From: CAYYNP01 sp964472545
GTDB taxonomy: Bacteria > Planctomycetota > Planctomycetia > Pirellulales > Thermoguttaceae
Direction: 5' to 3'
Assembly: GCA_964472545.1 (NCBI GenBank)
Contig: CAYYNP010000001.1
Span: 1-64,000 of the forward strand
DNA length: 64,000 bases
Shown here: positions 9,062 through 17,533 of the stretch, one piece after another
Numbering within the stretch: the first letter of the stretch is position 1
How the letters are laid out: each line of letters opens with the position of its first letter
Notes under the pieces: generated by a model
The model's input: the letters and a program-made list of their open reading frames with translations, nothing else
What the model was told of the DNA's origin: nothing
The model's database searches: none
Position numbers and translations under genes: made by a program

Positions 9062-9091
9062 GTTCCAACGCGCGCCACCGCACGTAGGAAA

Positions 9092-9184
9092 TAGCCGGGG
9101 GCGGAAGCCCCCGCACGGTCGACATTGTTGTGACCGCCGAGACTCTCGTGCTGCGAACCGTCCGTGGGCTTCCGCCCTCGGCTA
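9092..9184. repeat. Imperfect inverted-repeat element
   Basis: TAGCCGGGGGCGGAAGCCC (9092-9110) and GGGCTTCCGCCCTCGGCTA (9166-9184) form the ends of a ~93-bp imperfect palindrome in the gap between the M24 and lyase genes. Distinct in sequence from the GTTTAGC family. Confidence 0.8.
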
Positions 9185-9303
9185 GGCTCGATAGTCGACT
9201 GAACGGTCTTGGTCGTGCCTGACGATGGATCGCCGGCTGGTTGTCTGCTATACTCCGCGCCGTAAGGGTCGTGTCTCGGGTATTGCCGACGAGGAGAATC
9301 GCG

Positions 9304-11016
9304 ATGCGTGCCACCGTTCTGCTGAGCCTGCTGGTCTTGATGACAACTCACACGGCGGCAGCGCCGCCACGCGAACAACTCGATCGCGGCCTGATCGCTC
9401 GGCCGTTGGCTGACGGGAAGGTCTACGTCGGTTGGCGGCTCTTGCAGACCGACCCGGACAACGTGGCGTTCGACGTCTATCGTTCTGCCGCCGACGGCAA
9501 GCCGGTGAAGCTCAACCAAGAGATAATCCACAAGACGACCGACTTCGTGGACGATTCCGCTCCCAAGGGCGTCTCGTGCACCTGGTCGGTACGGGCGTTT
9601 ACGGACACGGAAGAGGCCATGTCTCGCTCCGTCGCGGCCACGCCCGGCGACGCGGCCGCACCGTACGTCTCGATGCCGATAGGCGAGAACCGTACGTTCC
9701 AGAAAGTGGGCATCGCCGATCTCGACGGCGACCGCCGCTACGACTTCGTCATCAAGGGGCCCAACGCCAACATCGACCCCTGGTACAAGTACTGGAAGCG
9801 CAGCCCGGAGACCTACAAGCTCGAAGCCTATCGCCACGACGGTAAGCTGCTCTGGCAACACGATCTCGGCTGGGCCATCGAACGTGGGATCTGGTATTCG
9901 CCCTACGTAGTCTACGACCTCGACGGCGACGGCCGGGCGGAGGTGGCGGTGAAGACCGGCGAGGGTGACCCCCGCGGCGAGGACGGCAAGGTCCGCAGCG
10001 GCCCGGAGTTCCTCGCCATCCTCGACGGCGTCACCGGCAAGCCGCGCACGCAAGCCCCCTGGCCGTCGCGCGAAGGTTTTTCCGGCGAGCACGCGTACAA
10101 CTACTACTGCCGCAACCAGCTCGCCGTGGCCTATCTGGACGGCAAGCACCCGCACCTGTTGGTGCAGCGGGGCACTTACGGCCTCATGAAGCTGATCGCC
10201 TATCGGCTGCGTGACGGGGAGTTGCACGAGGTCTGGCAATGGGACAACAGGGACCTGCCGCGGAGCTACTGGGGCCAGGGCGCCCATTGGATGCACGCGG
10301 CCGACGTCGACGGGGACGGTCGCGAGGAAGTGCTGCTCGGCTCCTCAGTGATCGACGACGACGGCACCGCGCTCTGGACGACCGGCCTGGGACACCCCGA
10401 CCATTTCTACGTCGGCGATATCGACCCGCAGCGGCCGGGCCTGGAGATCTACTACGGCATCGAGCCGCGGCGCTCGAAGAACACGATGTGCCTGGTCGAC
10501 GCCAAGACCGGCGAGGTGATCTGGGGGCATCAAGAGCCGACGATCCACATCCACAGCTCGGGGCTATGCAGCGATATCGACGCAGCAAGCCCCGGCAGCG
10601 AGTGTTACAGCGGCGAGCGCGACTTTGAGGACAAGCGTTGGCTGCGCGACTGCCGCGGCCGCGTGCTTTCGACCGAGAATCTCGGCGGCCTGGCACCCAG
10701 ATCAGCCTATTGGGACGCCGACTTGCAGCGCGAGTTGGTCTACGGCCAGCGGATCCGCAAGTACAAAGGCCTCGAGTTGGGCCCCAAGGTCGAAGGCCAC
10801 ATCGCCGCGGTGGCCGACGTGCTCGGCGATTGGCGCGAGGAGATCGTCACCAGCGTGCCCGGCGGACTGCGCATCTACACCACGACCATTCCGGCCGCCG
10901 ACCGCCGCGCGTGTCTGATGCAGGATCCGATCTATCGCAGCGACGTGATTTGCGCGGCGATGGGGTACTCTCAGGTGCCGATGACCGGTTACGACTTGGG
11001 CAGCGGGAGGCGATGA
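9304..11016 (+). CDS. Secreted rhamnogalacturonan lyase (PL11-like)
   Basis: 570 residues from the ATG at 9304; GAGGAGA sits 7 bases upstream and the signal peptide MRATVLLSLLVLMTTHTAAA begins there, so the 21-residue longer frame is rejected. The sequence follows the PL11 family: an N-terminal fibronectin-like segment (LADGKVYVGWRLLQTDPDNVAF), then an eight-bladed beta-propeller with Ca-binding loops (DLDGDRRYDF, DLDGDGRAEVAV, DVDGDGREEVLL) and the conserved HIHSSGLCSDID and GHIAAVADVLGDWREEI segments. It cleaves the rhamnogalacturonan I backbone of pectin by beta-elimination outside the cytoplasm. Length is typical. No pectin gene cluster is visible around it. Confidence 0.9.
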   Translation: MRATVLLSLLVLMTTHTAAAPPREQLDRGLIARPLADGKVYVGWRLLQTDPDNVAFDVYRSAADGKPVKLNQEIIHKTTDFVDDSAPKGVSCTWSVRAFTDTEEAMSRSVAATPGDAAAPYVSMPIGENRTFQKVGIADLDGDRRYDFVIKGPNANIDPWYKYWKRSPETYKLEAYRHDGKLLWQHDLGWAIERGIWYSPYVVYDLDGDGRAEVAVKTGEGDPRGEDGKVRSGPEFLAILDGVTGKPRTQAPWPSREGFSGEHAYNYYCRNQLAVAYLDGKHPHLLVQRGTYGLMKLIAYRLRDGELHEVWQWDNRDLPRSYWGQGAHWMHAADVDGDGREEVLLGSSVIDDDGTALWTTGLGHPDHFYVGDIDPQRPGLEIYYGIEPRRSKNTMCLVDAKTGEVIWGHQEPTIHIHSSGLCSDIDAASPGSECYSGERDFEDKRWLRDCRGRVLSTENLGGLAPRSAYWDADLQRELVYGQRIRKYKGLELGPKVEGHIAAVADVLGDWREEIVTSVPGGLRIYTTTIPAADRRACLMQDPIYRSDVICAAMGYSQVPMTGYDLGSGRR

Positions 11017-11082
11017 ACGTGGCGGATGAGGAGATTGCAAATTGAGAGTTGACAATTGCAAATTGAAAATTGGGGAGCCTGA

Positions 11083-11424
11083 TCATCCCTTCGGCGTGCG
11101 AAAATCTTCGCGGATCGGATAGAACGACTCGACCACCCGCATCGGCTTGTCGCCGACGGTGACCTGGTGCATCACCCCGCCGGGCAGCCGCCACATCTGT
11201 CCGGCGTGGACGGGGTACTCTTGGCCGTCGATCTTAAACACGGCTTCGCCCTCGATCATGAACCCCATCTGCTCGTGCGGATGGCTATGTTCCGGCAACA
11301 CCACGTTCGGCTCGAACTCCATAATCGTCAGCGTCATTTTGTCGCATTCGGTGGCCAACACGAGAGCGCCCTCTTGCGGGCGGATGTGGGTGCAGTCTTC
11401 GCGGTCGAAGATGTATTGGGGCAT
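11083..11424 (-). CDS. Cupin domain protein
   Basis: 113 residues, a single cupin domain. Motif 1 HSHPHEQMGFMIEGE supplies His, His and Glu metal ligands, and motif 2 PGGVMHQV supplies the last His. A GGAG sequence lies 7 bases upstream of the ATG. Small cupins of this type are often sugar isomerases, dioxygenase-like enzymes or sensors; nothing here separates these. It converges with the rhamnogalacturonan lyase, so a role with pectin-derived uronates (KdgF-like) is possible but unproven. Confidence 0.85.
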   Translation of the reverse strand: MPQYIFDREDCTHIRPQEGALVLATECDKMTLTIMEFEPNVVLPEHSHPHEQMGFMIEGEAVFKIDGQEYPVHAGQMWRLPGGVMHQVTVGDKPMRVVESFYPIREDFRTPKG

Positions 11425-11510
11425 GGGTGGCTCCAGTTATCGTGGCTTCCTGTGACGGTGGCTCTTGCAGGCGTCGTTCTCCGAAATACCGCGGAGCGGT
11501 TAAACACTGT

Positions 11511-11760
11511 AGCCCAGGGTCAGCGAAGCGGCGCAGCCGCGAAGCGCCACCCTGGGATGGGAGGCGGGAGGAAAACGCAACGCTGAAAGCGTTGTACAAC
11601 CCGGCGTCATTGTAGAACCCTTGCAGGGTTCCGTTCGTGATGGGCACGTCGACCCAGGGTGCGCCGCTGTGCGGCGACCCCAGGCTATGTTGTCAAACGC
11701 CTACGGCGTAATCTACGGCGTGCATTTCTCGACAATGCCGCGCTACGTCTACTACGCGCC
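11511..11760. repeat. Cluster of short palindromes in the intergenic region before comEC
   Basis: The gap 11425-11853 has no gene. It holds several small palindromes in a row: CCCAGGGT...ACCCTGGG around 11513-11555, AACGCTGAAAGCGTT near 11579, GAACCCTTGCAGGGTTC near 11616, ACCCAGGGTGCGCCGCTGTG near 11652, and CTACGGCGTAATCTACGGCG at 11701. The longer comEC frame that would read through this region is therefore rejected. Confidence 0.7.
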
Positions 11761-11853
11761 GTCGCCGCAATTTTAGCCCGATTCTACCTGATTCGCTCTG
11801 CGTGCAAAGCCATCCGCTTGCCAATCCCCCACCCGCATGCGACAATACCCCTT

Positions 11854-14373
11854 ATGGGGAGTCGCTCATCCAACGCCGACAAGACGACAGATGATCGCCG
11901 TCCGTCCGCGCCGCAGTACCAGCCGCTGGTGATCGTGCTGGTGGCGGCTTGTGCGGGGATTGTGGTCGATCGGTTCTGGCCGATGTCGGTCTTTGTGTGG
12001 TGGGCGGGCGCGATGGGGGCGTGGGGCGTTTGGGCCGTGCTGTGGGGGAGACGCTGGGAACGGGCCGGGGCCGCGGCGTTGTTGCTGGCCGTGGCGACGA
12101 CGTCTGCGTCGTGGCACCATTGCTGCTGGTTTCTTTTCGGCAACGACGATCTGGGGCGCTTCGCCCGGACGGAAGAGCAGCCAGCGTGCGTCGAGGTGGT
12201 GGCGCTGAAGTCGGTGCAGGAGGTGCCGCGGCCGCCGCTGGATCCGATGCGGGCGCTGCCGCTGGGCGATCGGGCGCGGTTCGAGGCGGAGGTGGTGGCG
12301 ATCCGCGACGGCGCGCGTTGGGTGCCGGCTTCCGGACGCACGCAAGTCGAGGTCTTCGGCCGCCTCTCTGGCATCGACGCCGGCGACCGGCTGCGGATCT
12401 TCGGAGAACTCGCCGCCCCGCAGAGCCCGCAGAATCCGGGCGAGTTCGACTACGCCACGTATCTCCGCGGCCAGCGCGTCGGGGCGCGGATCGCCGTGGG
12501 CTTTTCGAGGTGTGTCGAAGTGCTCGCCCCGGGCGATTTCAGCCCGCGACGGCTGATCGAGCAGACCCGCTCGGCCGGCAACCGCACGCTGCAGCGCCAC
12601 ATCGACCACCGTCGCAGCCCGCTGGCCGCGGCCGTGTTGTTGGGGATTCGCGACCGGCTCGACCCCGACGAGAAGCGGGCGTTTATGGAGACGGGCACCG
12701 TCCACCTCTTGGCAATCTCCGGCCTGCACGTGGGCATCTTGGCCGGGACACTGCTCTGGCTCGTGCAGAGGTTGCCCTTGCCGCGATCGCCCGGCTTGGC
12801 GTTAGTGGCCGCGGCTACGGTCTGCTACATGCTGATCACCGACGCCCGGCCGCCGGTCATTCGGGCGACCATCCTGGTGTTGATGATCTGCTGGTCGCTC
12901 TGGCTGGGCCGGCGGGGGCTGTCGTTCAACTCGCTGGCCGCCGCGGCGCTGATCGTGTTGGTGGTCAATCCGGTGCAGGTGTTTCAGGTTGGAGCCCAGC
13001 TTTCCTTTCTCGCCGTAGCTGCGTTGATGTGGTTCGGCCCGTTGTGGCTGGGATCGCCTGGAGAGGAGGACCCTCTGAAGCGATTGATCCGCGAGAACCG
13101 CCCCTGGCCCGTTGGCGCGGGCGCGTGGATCGGCAGACACGTTTGGCAATTGGTCTTGATCAGTGCCATCATCTGGCTGATTGCGCTGCCGCTGGTGATG
13201 GCCCGATTCCATCTGTTGACGCCGATCGCATTGGTGCTCAACCCACTGCTCTGGCTTCCGATGTCGCTGGCCTTGATGAGCGGATTCGCCACGTTGGTGT
13301 TCGGGTCGTGGTCGGCCGCGTCGGGCCAGGTCTTTGGCGGTTGCTGCGACCGGCTGCTGGGCGTGCTGCAATGGGGCGTTGCACACGGCCAGGAAATCTC
13401 CTGGGGCCATTGTCGCGTGCCGGGGCCGGCCGATTGGTGGTTGATCGGGTTCTACGGTGCCATGGCGTTGGTGGTGGCGTTTCCGCGCATCCGGCCGCCG
13501 CTACGATGGTGCGTGGCGTTGGCGGCCGTTTGGGTGGCGGTGGGCGTTACGGCATCGGAATCGCGACGGCAGACCGAGCGGTTGGATTGCACGTTCCTCT
13601 CGATGGGACACGGTTGCGCCGTGCTGTTGGAGTTGCCCTCCGGCGAAACGATCCTCTACGACGCCGGCCGCTTCAGTTCGCCCGCAACGGCCACGCAGAG
13701 CATCTCCGCGGCGCTCATCTCACGCGGCGTCACGCACCTCGACGCCGTAATCCTCTCGCACGCCGACATCGACCACTACAACGCCCTGCCGGGGCTGTTC
13801 GAGCAGGGAATTTCGATCGGCGTGGTCTACGTTTCGCCGAAGATGTGGCAGGAGCAGAACGCGGCACTCGACGCGCTGAGGGAGGCGATCGACCGCTCCG
13901 GCGTACCGCTTAAGGAGATCTACGCCAACGACCGGCTGCCCGGCGGCCGGCGCTGTGAGATTCGGGTGCTGCATCCGCCCAAGAAAGGAAGCCTGGGCGA
14001 GGACAACGCCAACAGCATCGTGCTGGTGGTGGAGTATCTCGGCCGGCGGATTCTGTTGACCGGCGACATCGGCACGCCCGGCTACGGCGGGTCGACGCCC
14101 GGGCTCAACGCCATCTTGGCCGAAGAGCCGCTCGACTGTGACGTGCTCTTGGCCCCGCACCACGGCAGCCGAGGCAACAACACGCCTGAGCTGGCCGCCT
14201 GGTCGACGCCCGACTGGGTGATCATCAGCGGCAGCCGCCGCTGGGACCCGGAACCGATACGCGAAGTCTACGGGGCCGTCGGCAGCCGCGTGTTGCACAC
14301 GGCCGACACGGGCGCAGTACACGTGACAATCGACGCCGACGGCGTGCGCGTCGAGGAGTTCGTCACGCCGTGA
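11854..14373 (+). CDS. comEC: ComEC/Rec2 family DNA uptake channel
   Basis: 839 residues; the ATG at 11854 is chosen because the frame upstream runs through palindromic repeats. No good Shine-Dalgarno sequence is visible. Order: N-terminal membrane segments with a DUF4131-like domain (~1-230), the competence domain with the diagnostic HLLAISGLHVGILAG (~283) and many transmembrane helices to ~580, then a metallo-beta-lactamase-like domain (ILSHADIDHYNALPG ~632, LLTGDIG, LAPHHGSRGN ~768). ComEC forms the inner-membrane channel for single-stranded DNA and the C-terminal domain is thought to degrade the other strand. The key beta-lactamase motif is HADIDH. No other competence genes are nearby. 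Confidence 0.93.
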   Translation: MGSRSSNADKTTDDRRPSAPQYQPLVIVLVAACAGIVVDRFWPMSVFVWWAGAMGAWGVWAVLWGRRWERAGAAALLLAVATTSASWHHCCWFLFGNDDLGRFARTEEQPACVEVVALKSVQEVPRPPLDPMRALPLGDRARFEAEVVAIRDGARWVPASGRTQVEVFGRLSGIDAGDRLRIFGELAAPQSPQNPGEFDYATYLRGQRVGARIAVGFSRCVEVLAPGDFSPRRLIEQTRSAGNRTLQRHIDHRRSPLAAAVLLGIRDRLDPDEKRAFMETGTVHLLAISGLHVGILAGTLLWLVQRLPLPRSPGLALVAAATVCYMLITDARPPVIRATILVLMICWSLWLGRRGLSFNSLAAAALIVLVVNPVQVFQVGAQLSFLAVAALMWFGPLWLGSPGEEDPLKRLIRENRPWPVGAGAWIGRHVWQLVLISAIIWLIALPLVMARFHLLTPIALVLNPLLWLPMSLALMSGFATLVFGSWSAASGQVFGGCCDRLLGVLQWGVAHGQEISWGHCRVPGPADWWLIGFYGAMALVVAFPRIRPPLRWCVALAAVWVAVGVTASESRRQTERLDCTFLSMGHGCAVLLELPSGETILYDAGRFSSPATATQSISAALISRGVTHLDAVILSHADIDHYNALPGLFEQGISIGVVYVSPKMWQEQNAALDALREAIDRSGVPLKEIYANDRLPGGRRCEIRVLHPPKKGSLGEDNANSIVLVVEYLGRRILLTGDIGTPGYGGSTPGLNAILAEEPLDCDVLLAPHHGSRGNNTPELAAWSTPDWVIISGSRRWDPEPIREVYGAVGSRVLHTADTGAVHVTIDADGVRVEEFVTP

Positions 14374-14404
14374 CCACCCCGACACAGGGGCGGCAGTGCC
14401 TCGT

Positions 14405-14485
14405 CGTTTAGCCGCTGCGGGCACGGGGGCGTTGTTGGCGTCGCGTTTTTCGGAGTCACGCCGCCGTGCGGGCGGCGGCTAGACG
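14405..14485. repeat. GTTTAGC-type ~80-bp inverted-repeat element, copy 3
   Basis: CGTTTAGCCGCTGCGGGCAC at the left and GTGCGGGCGGCGGCTAGACG at the right; more diverged than copies 1 and 2. It lies between the convergent comEC and dapA-like genes and could double as a bidirectional terminator. Confidence 0.8.
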
Positions 14486-14508
14486 TGGAGGGGGCTACAT
14501 GCGATCTG

Positions 14509-15462
14509 CTACGTGCGTTCCACGCGATCGGACGCCGCAAGGGGCAGGCCCAAAGCGTCCAAGTGCCGCCGGATCGTCGTTCTTTGGGCGTCGTCGAGGC
14601 GCCGAAACGGCGGCGCCATCCGGTCGCTGCAAATCTCCAGGCACGACAGGGCCGACTTCAATCCCTTGGTCACCGCCGCGCCGCCCCGGGCAACCGTGTA
14701 GATTCGCTCGCAAACGTCGATTACTCGGCGATGCAAGCGGTCGGCCGTCTCGGTGTCGCCGCGGCTGGCGGCCTCGTAAAGATCGACATAGAGCCGCGGC
14801 CAGAGATTCGCCCCGCCGCACACGCCGCCATGGGCGCCCAGGGAAACGGCTTCGGCCAGCAACTCCTCGGGGCCCATTAGCACGGTCCAATCGGGACGCT
14901 GTTCGGCAAGCCGGCAAGCCTGCGAGAAGTAGTCCAGGTCGCCGGAACTGTCTTTGATGCCGACGATCTTGGGGACTTCGATCAGCGACGCCAGCGTATC
15001 CGGCTCGAAGACGATCTTCGTATGGCTGGGCATGTTGTACAACAACAGCGGCAGCGGCGATTCGGCGGCCAGATGGCGGACGTGTCGGGCAAGCTCCTCT
15101 CGCGTCATCGGGAAGTAGTACGGCGCCGCCGCCACCACCGCCGACGCACCCGCATCGGCCGCGTAATCGGCCAGGTTGATCGACTCGACCGCGGACGTAT
15201 CCGAAATCCCTACCAGCACGGGTACGCGTCCGGCCACCTGCTCGCACACCCGATCGATCAACTCGCATCGCAGCCGATAGCCCAGACTGGGGCCTTCGCC
15301 GGACGTGCCCAACAGAAACAGCCCGTGCACACCGCCGCCCAGCACGTGTTCGAGCAGCCGTTCGAGCCCCGGGACATCGAGCGTGTCGCCGTCGGCCAGC
15401 GGCGTGACCAACGGCGGGACAATGCCGCATAAGGGTCTCGGCATTTCACAGGCCGCGCCCAT
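14509..15462 (-). CDS. DapA/N-acetylneuraminate-lyase superfamily enzyme
   Basis: 317 residues from the ATG at 15462 (GGAG ~9 bases upstream); the much longer open frame upstream is a shadow. A TIM barrel of the class I aldolase DapA family: GTSGEG (52-57) for the carboxylate, Tyr142 (LLLYNMP) and Schiff-base Lys170 (IVGIKDSSGD). Family members condense or cleave pyruvate: dihydrodipicolinate synthase, sialate lyase, 2-keto-3-deoxy acid aldolases. The lysine-biosynthesis neighbours that would mark a true dapA are missing, so a catabolic keto-acid aldolase is equally likely. The start context is MGAACEMPRPLCGIVPP; a second ATG six codons in is an alternative. Confidence 0.88.
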   Translation of the reverse strand: MGAACEMPRPLCGIVPPLVTPLADGDTLDVPGLERLLEHVLGGGVHGLFLLGTSGEGPSLGYRLRCELIDRVCEQVAGRVPVLVGISDTSAVESINLADYAADAGASAVVAAAPYYFPMTREELARHVRHLAAESPLPLLLYNMPSHTKIVFEPDTLASLIEVPKIVGIKDSSGDLDYFSQACRLAEQRPDWTVLMGPEELLAEAVSLGAHGGVCGGANLWPRLYVDLYEAASRGDTETADRLHRRVIDVCERIYTVARGGAAVTKGLKSALSCLEICSDRMAPPFRRLDDAQRTTIRRHLDALGLPLAASDRVERT

Positions 15463-15589
15463 TCTATTCACTCCACGCCTTCGTTCAGGTTGCCATAGAT
15501 TGCGCAGTTCGGCAACGATTTCCCAGCCCCGATCACCTCCAGCAATCATACCACACGGCAGGTAGAGGCCCGTTGAAAAAGGCGAAACT

Positions 15590-15670
15590 GGGTGCCACGG
15601 CTGGGTTGCCCAGCAGTGCAGAGTTGACACTAACGCAAGAACACTGCTGGGCAAGCCAGCAGTGGCACCC
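15590..15670. repeat. Inverted-repeat element GGGTGCCAC...GTGGCACCC
   Basis: The arms GGGTGCCACGGCTGGGTTGC and its inverted partner GCAAGCCAGCAGTGGCACCC bound an 81-bp element in the gap between the DapA-like and arginine decarboxylase genes. The inner parts CCCAGCAGTG/CACTGCTGGG also pair. Distinct from the other element families. Confidence 0.85.
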
Positions 15671-15719
15671 GAATTCTCAGACTCCTGCTTCTTCAGCGGG
15701 CTGGTAGGGGCACGTGCCT

Positions 15720-16277
15720 CTACGGAAGAAAAACGGCGGCGACGACGACCGTCGTCCACAGCCCGTTCTTGTCGCCCTCGGCCGTCTGAACGCAGGCCCG
15801 GGTGCGGACGATCTTGCCGGACATGTGGTAGATCTCCTTCCGTTGGTCGTAGGCCGTTTCCGGGTCGAATTCGATACCCAGGGTAGTGGCCAGCATGGTG
15901 GCGGCCATGTCTTCGACGAAATCGGCCAGTTTCGGCTCGGCCATTCCGTAGCCGTGGTGTTCGGCGATGTAGCCGTACTGCTCTCCGTCGGCCGGAACGG
16001 CCAACCCGATCCCGGAGCCGACCAGCCTTGACGGCTCGTTGGTGGCGGCTTCCGCCAGCACGCAATGGGTAATCTGGCCGGGCCGGAGTTTGCCGACGCC
16101 CTGATTCTTCGAGATTTGCTTGCAGTTCGGCGGGAGGATGCTGGAGACCCTCACCAGGTTGCAGGCCTGGATTCCGGCGGCTCGCAACGCGAGTTCAAAG
16201 CTCTGGAGGCGGTTGCGGTGTTTCCCTACGCCCTTGGTAAAGAACGTCTCTTGCGGGATCAAGGGTTCAACAGCCAT
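15720..16277 (-). CDS. Pyruvoyl-dependent arginine decarboxylase
   Basis: 185 residues from the ATG at 16277, which has AAGGAGAA a few bases upstream. The segment NLVRVSSILPP (40-50) is the self-cleavage site of the family; cleavage between Ser45 and Ser46 would produce the pyruvoyl group on the larger chain. Other family features: GQITHCVLAEAATNEP and the FDPETAYD stretch. It decarboxylates arginine to agmatine in the cytoplasm. It is transcribed away from a deoxyhypusine-synthase homologue and an agmatinase, so the three genes plausibly form arginine to agmatine to putrescine plus a further polyamine step. The shared 170-base intergenic region carries inverted repeats. Confidence 0.93.
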   Translation of the reverse strand: MAVEPLIPQETFFTKGVGKHRNRLQSFELALRAAGIQACNLVRVSSILPPNCKQISKNQGVGKLRPGQITHCVLAEAATNEPSRLVGSGIGLAVPADGEQYGYIAEHHGYGMAEPKLADFVEDMAATMLATTLGIEFDPETAYDQRKEIYHMSGKIVRTRACVQTAEGDKNGLWTTVVVAAVFLP

Positions 16278-16300
16278 GCCTTCTCCTTGGCCGATCGAGA

Positions 16301-16391
16301 GATTACGGTTACAACTCACGTGTGGGCGTCCCGGCCACATGCGGCACCCGAGATGCAAACCGTAATCGCCTACATTAGGCCCCCTCGGGGC
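16301..16391. promoter_or_regulatory. Divergent intergenic region with nested inverted repeats (possible leader RNA or operators)
   Basis: GATTACGGTT (16301-16310) pairs with AACCGTAATC (16358-16367). Between them lie smaller pairings (TGTGG/CCACA and, on the minus strand, GCAT/GTGC). Two more hairpins follow: GCCTA-cat-TAGGC (16368-16380) and GCCCC-ctc-GGGGC (16379-16391). On the minus strand the long stem ends ~10 bases before the arginine decarboxylase ribosome site. It could be a structured leader of that gene or a binding site for a regulator of both directions. Confidence 0.5.
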
Positions 16392-16447
16392 GCTTGTCAA
16401 CCCAGCGAATGCAACGGCTTCACCATCTTGCCAAGGAGGTTAGCACC

Positions 16448-17533
16448 ATGGAGAGAACGCTTCACGACGGCGCGTCGGACGGCCTTGTCCCGCTGGAGTC
16501 CCTCAACGTCGGGGAGGCCGAAGGTGTGGCGGATCTGCTGCGGCGGATGTCGCGGACGGCCTTTGGCGGCCGTGCCCTGGGAGAGGCGTTCGAGGTGCTT
16601 ACCCAAATGGCCAAGGACCCGCAGTGCATGGTCGTGGTGACCGTTTCCGGCGCGATGACGGTCGCCAAGATGGGGGGGCTTCTGTGCGAGATGATCGGAC
16701 GGCGGCTGGCCGACGTCGTCGTCACCACGGGCGCCATCATGGCCCATGGCCTGTCGGAGGCGATCGGCGGCGTTCACTACAAGGCGGATGACTCGTTGTC
16801 GGACTCTGCGCTCTACGCCCGGGGCTACAACCGCGTCTACGACACCCTGGAGATGGAGGCCAACCTGTGCGAAGCCTTCAGCACGGTCAGCGAGGTGCTT
16901 TCGGAGTTCGACTGGTCGAGCCCGGCGTCCTCGTGGCAGATCAACCGCCAGATCGGACGCCGGCTGGTCGAGCACGACCAGATGCCCAGCATCCTCGGCT
17001 GTGCCTATCGGCGGGAAGTGCCCGTCTACGTTCCCGCGTTCACCGACTCGGAACTGGGGTTGGACGTGGCGACGCACGTCATGGCGGCATCTGTCGGCAA
17101 AGAGGGCACCGACGCGAAGGCCGCCCTCTTTCGGGCCGTCCCGCCGCTGAATCCGTTTCTCGACCTGTACGACTATGCCCAGCGGGCTATGGCGGCCAAG
17201 CGGCTGGGGATCTTCACCATCGGCGGCGGTGTCCCGCGCAATTGGGCCCAGCAGATCGGCCCCTTTGTCGACGTCGTCAACATGCGATTGGGCACGGACT
17301 TGACCGTGCCACGATTCACCTACGGCGTGCGCATCTGTCCCGAGCCGGATCACTGGGGCGGCTTGAGCGGGTGCAGCTACTCCGAAGGCGTCTCTTGGGG
17401 TAAGTTCGTCAGTCGGGAGGAAGGTGGGCAATTCGCCGAAGTCCGCTGCGACGCCACGATCGCCTGGCCACTGCTGATTCGCGCCTGGATCGAATCGTTG
17501 GACGGCTCTGCGGAGGTAACGGAAACCGAATGA
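16448..17533 (+). CDS. Deoxyhypusine synthase family protein
   Basis: 361 residues; the ATG at 16448 has a strong AAGGAGG 8 bases upstream. The protein follows the DHS fold: NAD-binding parts VVTVSGAMTVAKMGG, VVVTTGAIMAHGL and FTIGGGVPRNWAQQIGPF, and the conserved EGVSWGKF with Lys319 equivalent to the lysine that forms the enzyme-imine intermediate in eukaryotic DHS (human Lys329). Eukaryotic DHS moves a butylamine group from spermidine to eIF5A, which bacteria lack; plant homospermidine synthase evolved from DHS. Placed between arginine decarboxylase and agmatinase, it most likely makes a polyamine such as homospermidine or spermidine by butylamine transfer (inference). Its stop overlaps the agmatinase start by four bases. 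Confidence 0.9.
   Translation: MERTLHDGASDGLVPLESLNVGEAEGVADLLRRMSRTAFGGRALGEAFEVLTQMAKDPQCMVVVTVSGAMTVAKMGGLLCEMIGRRLADVVVTTGAIMAHGLSEAIGGVHYKADDSLSDSALYARGYNRVYDTLEMEANLCEAFSTVSEVLSEFDWSSPASSWQINRQIGRRLVEHDQMPSILGCAYRREVPVYVPAFTDSELGLDVATHVMAASVGKEGTDAKAALFRAVPPLNPFLDLYDYAQRAMAAKRLGIFTIGGGVPRNWAQQIGPFVDVVNMRLGTDLTVPRFTYGVRICPEPDHWGGLSGCSYSEGVSWGKFVSREEGGQFAEVRCDATIAWPLLIRAWIESLDGSAEVTETE

Noticed and set aside
15463..16065. N-terminal extension of the DapA-like frame
   Set aside because: It would overlap the arginine decarboxylase gene and the 15590 palindrome; a good ribosome site stands at 15462.
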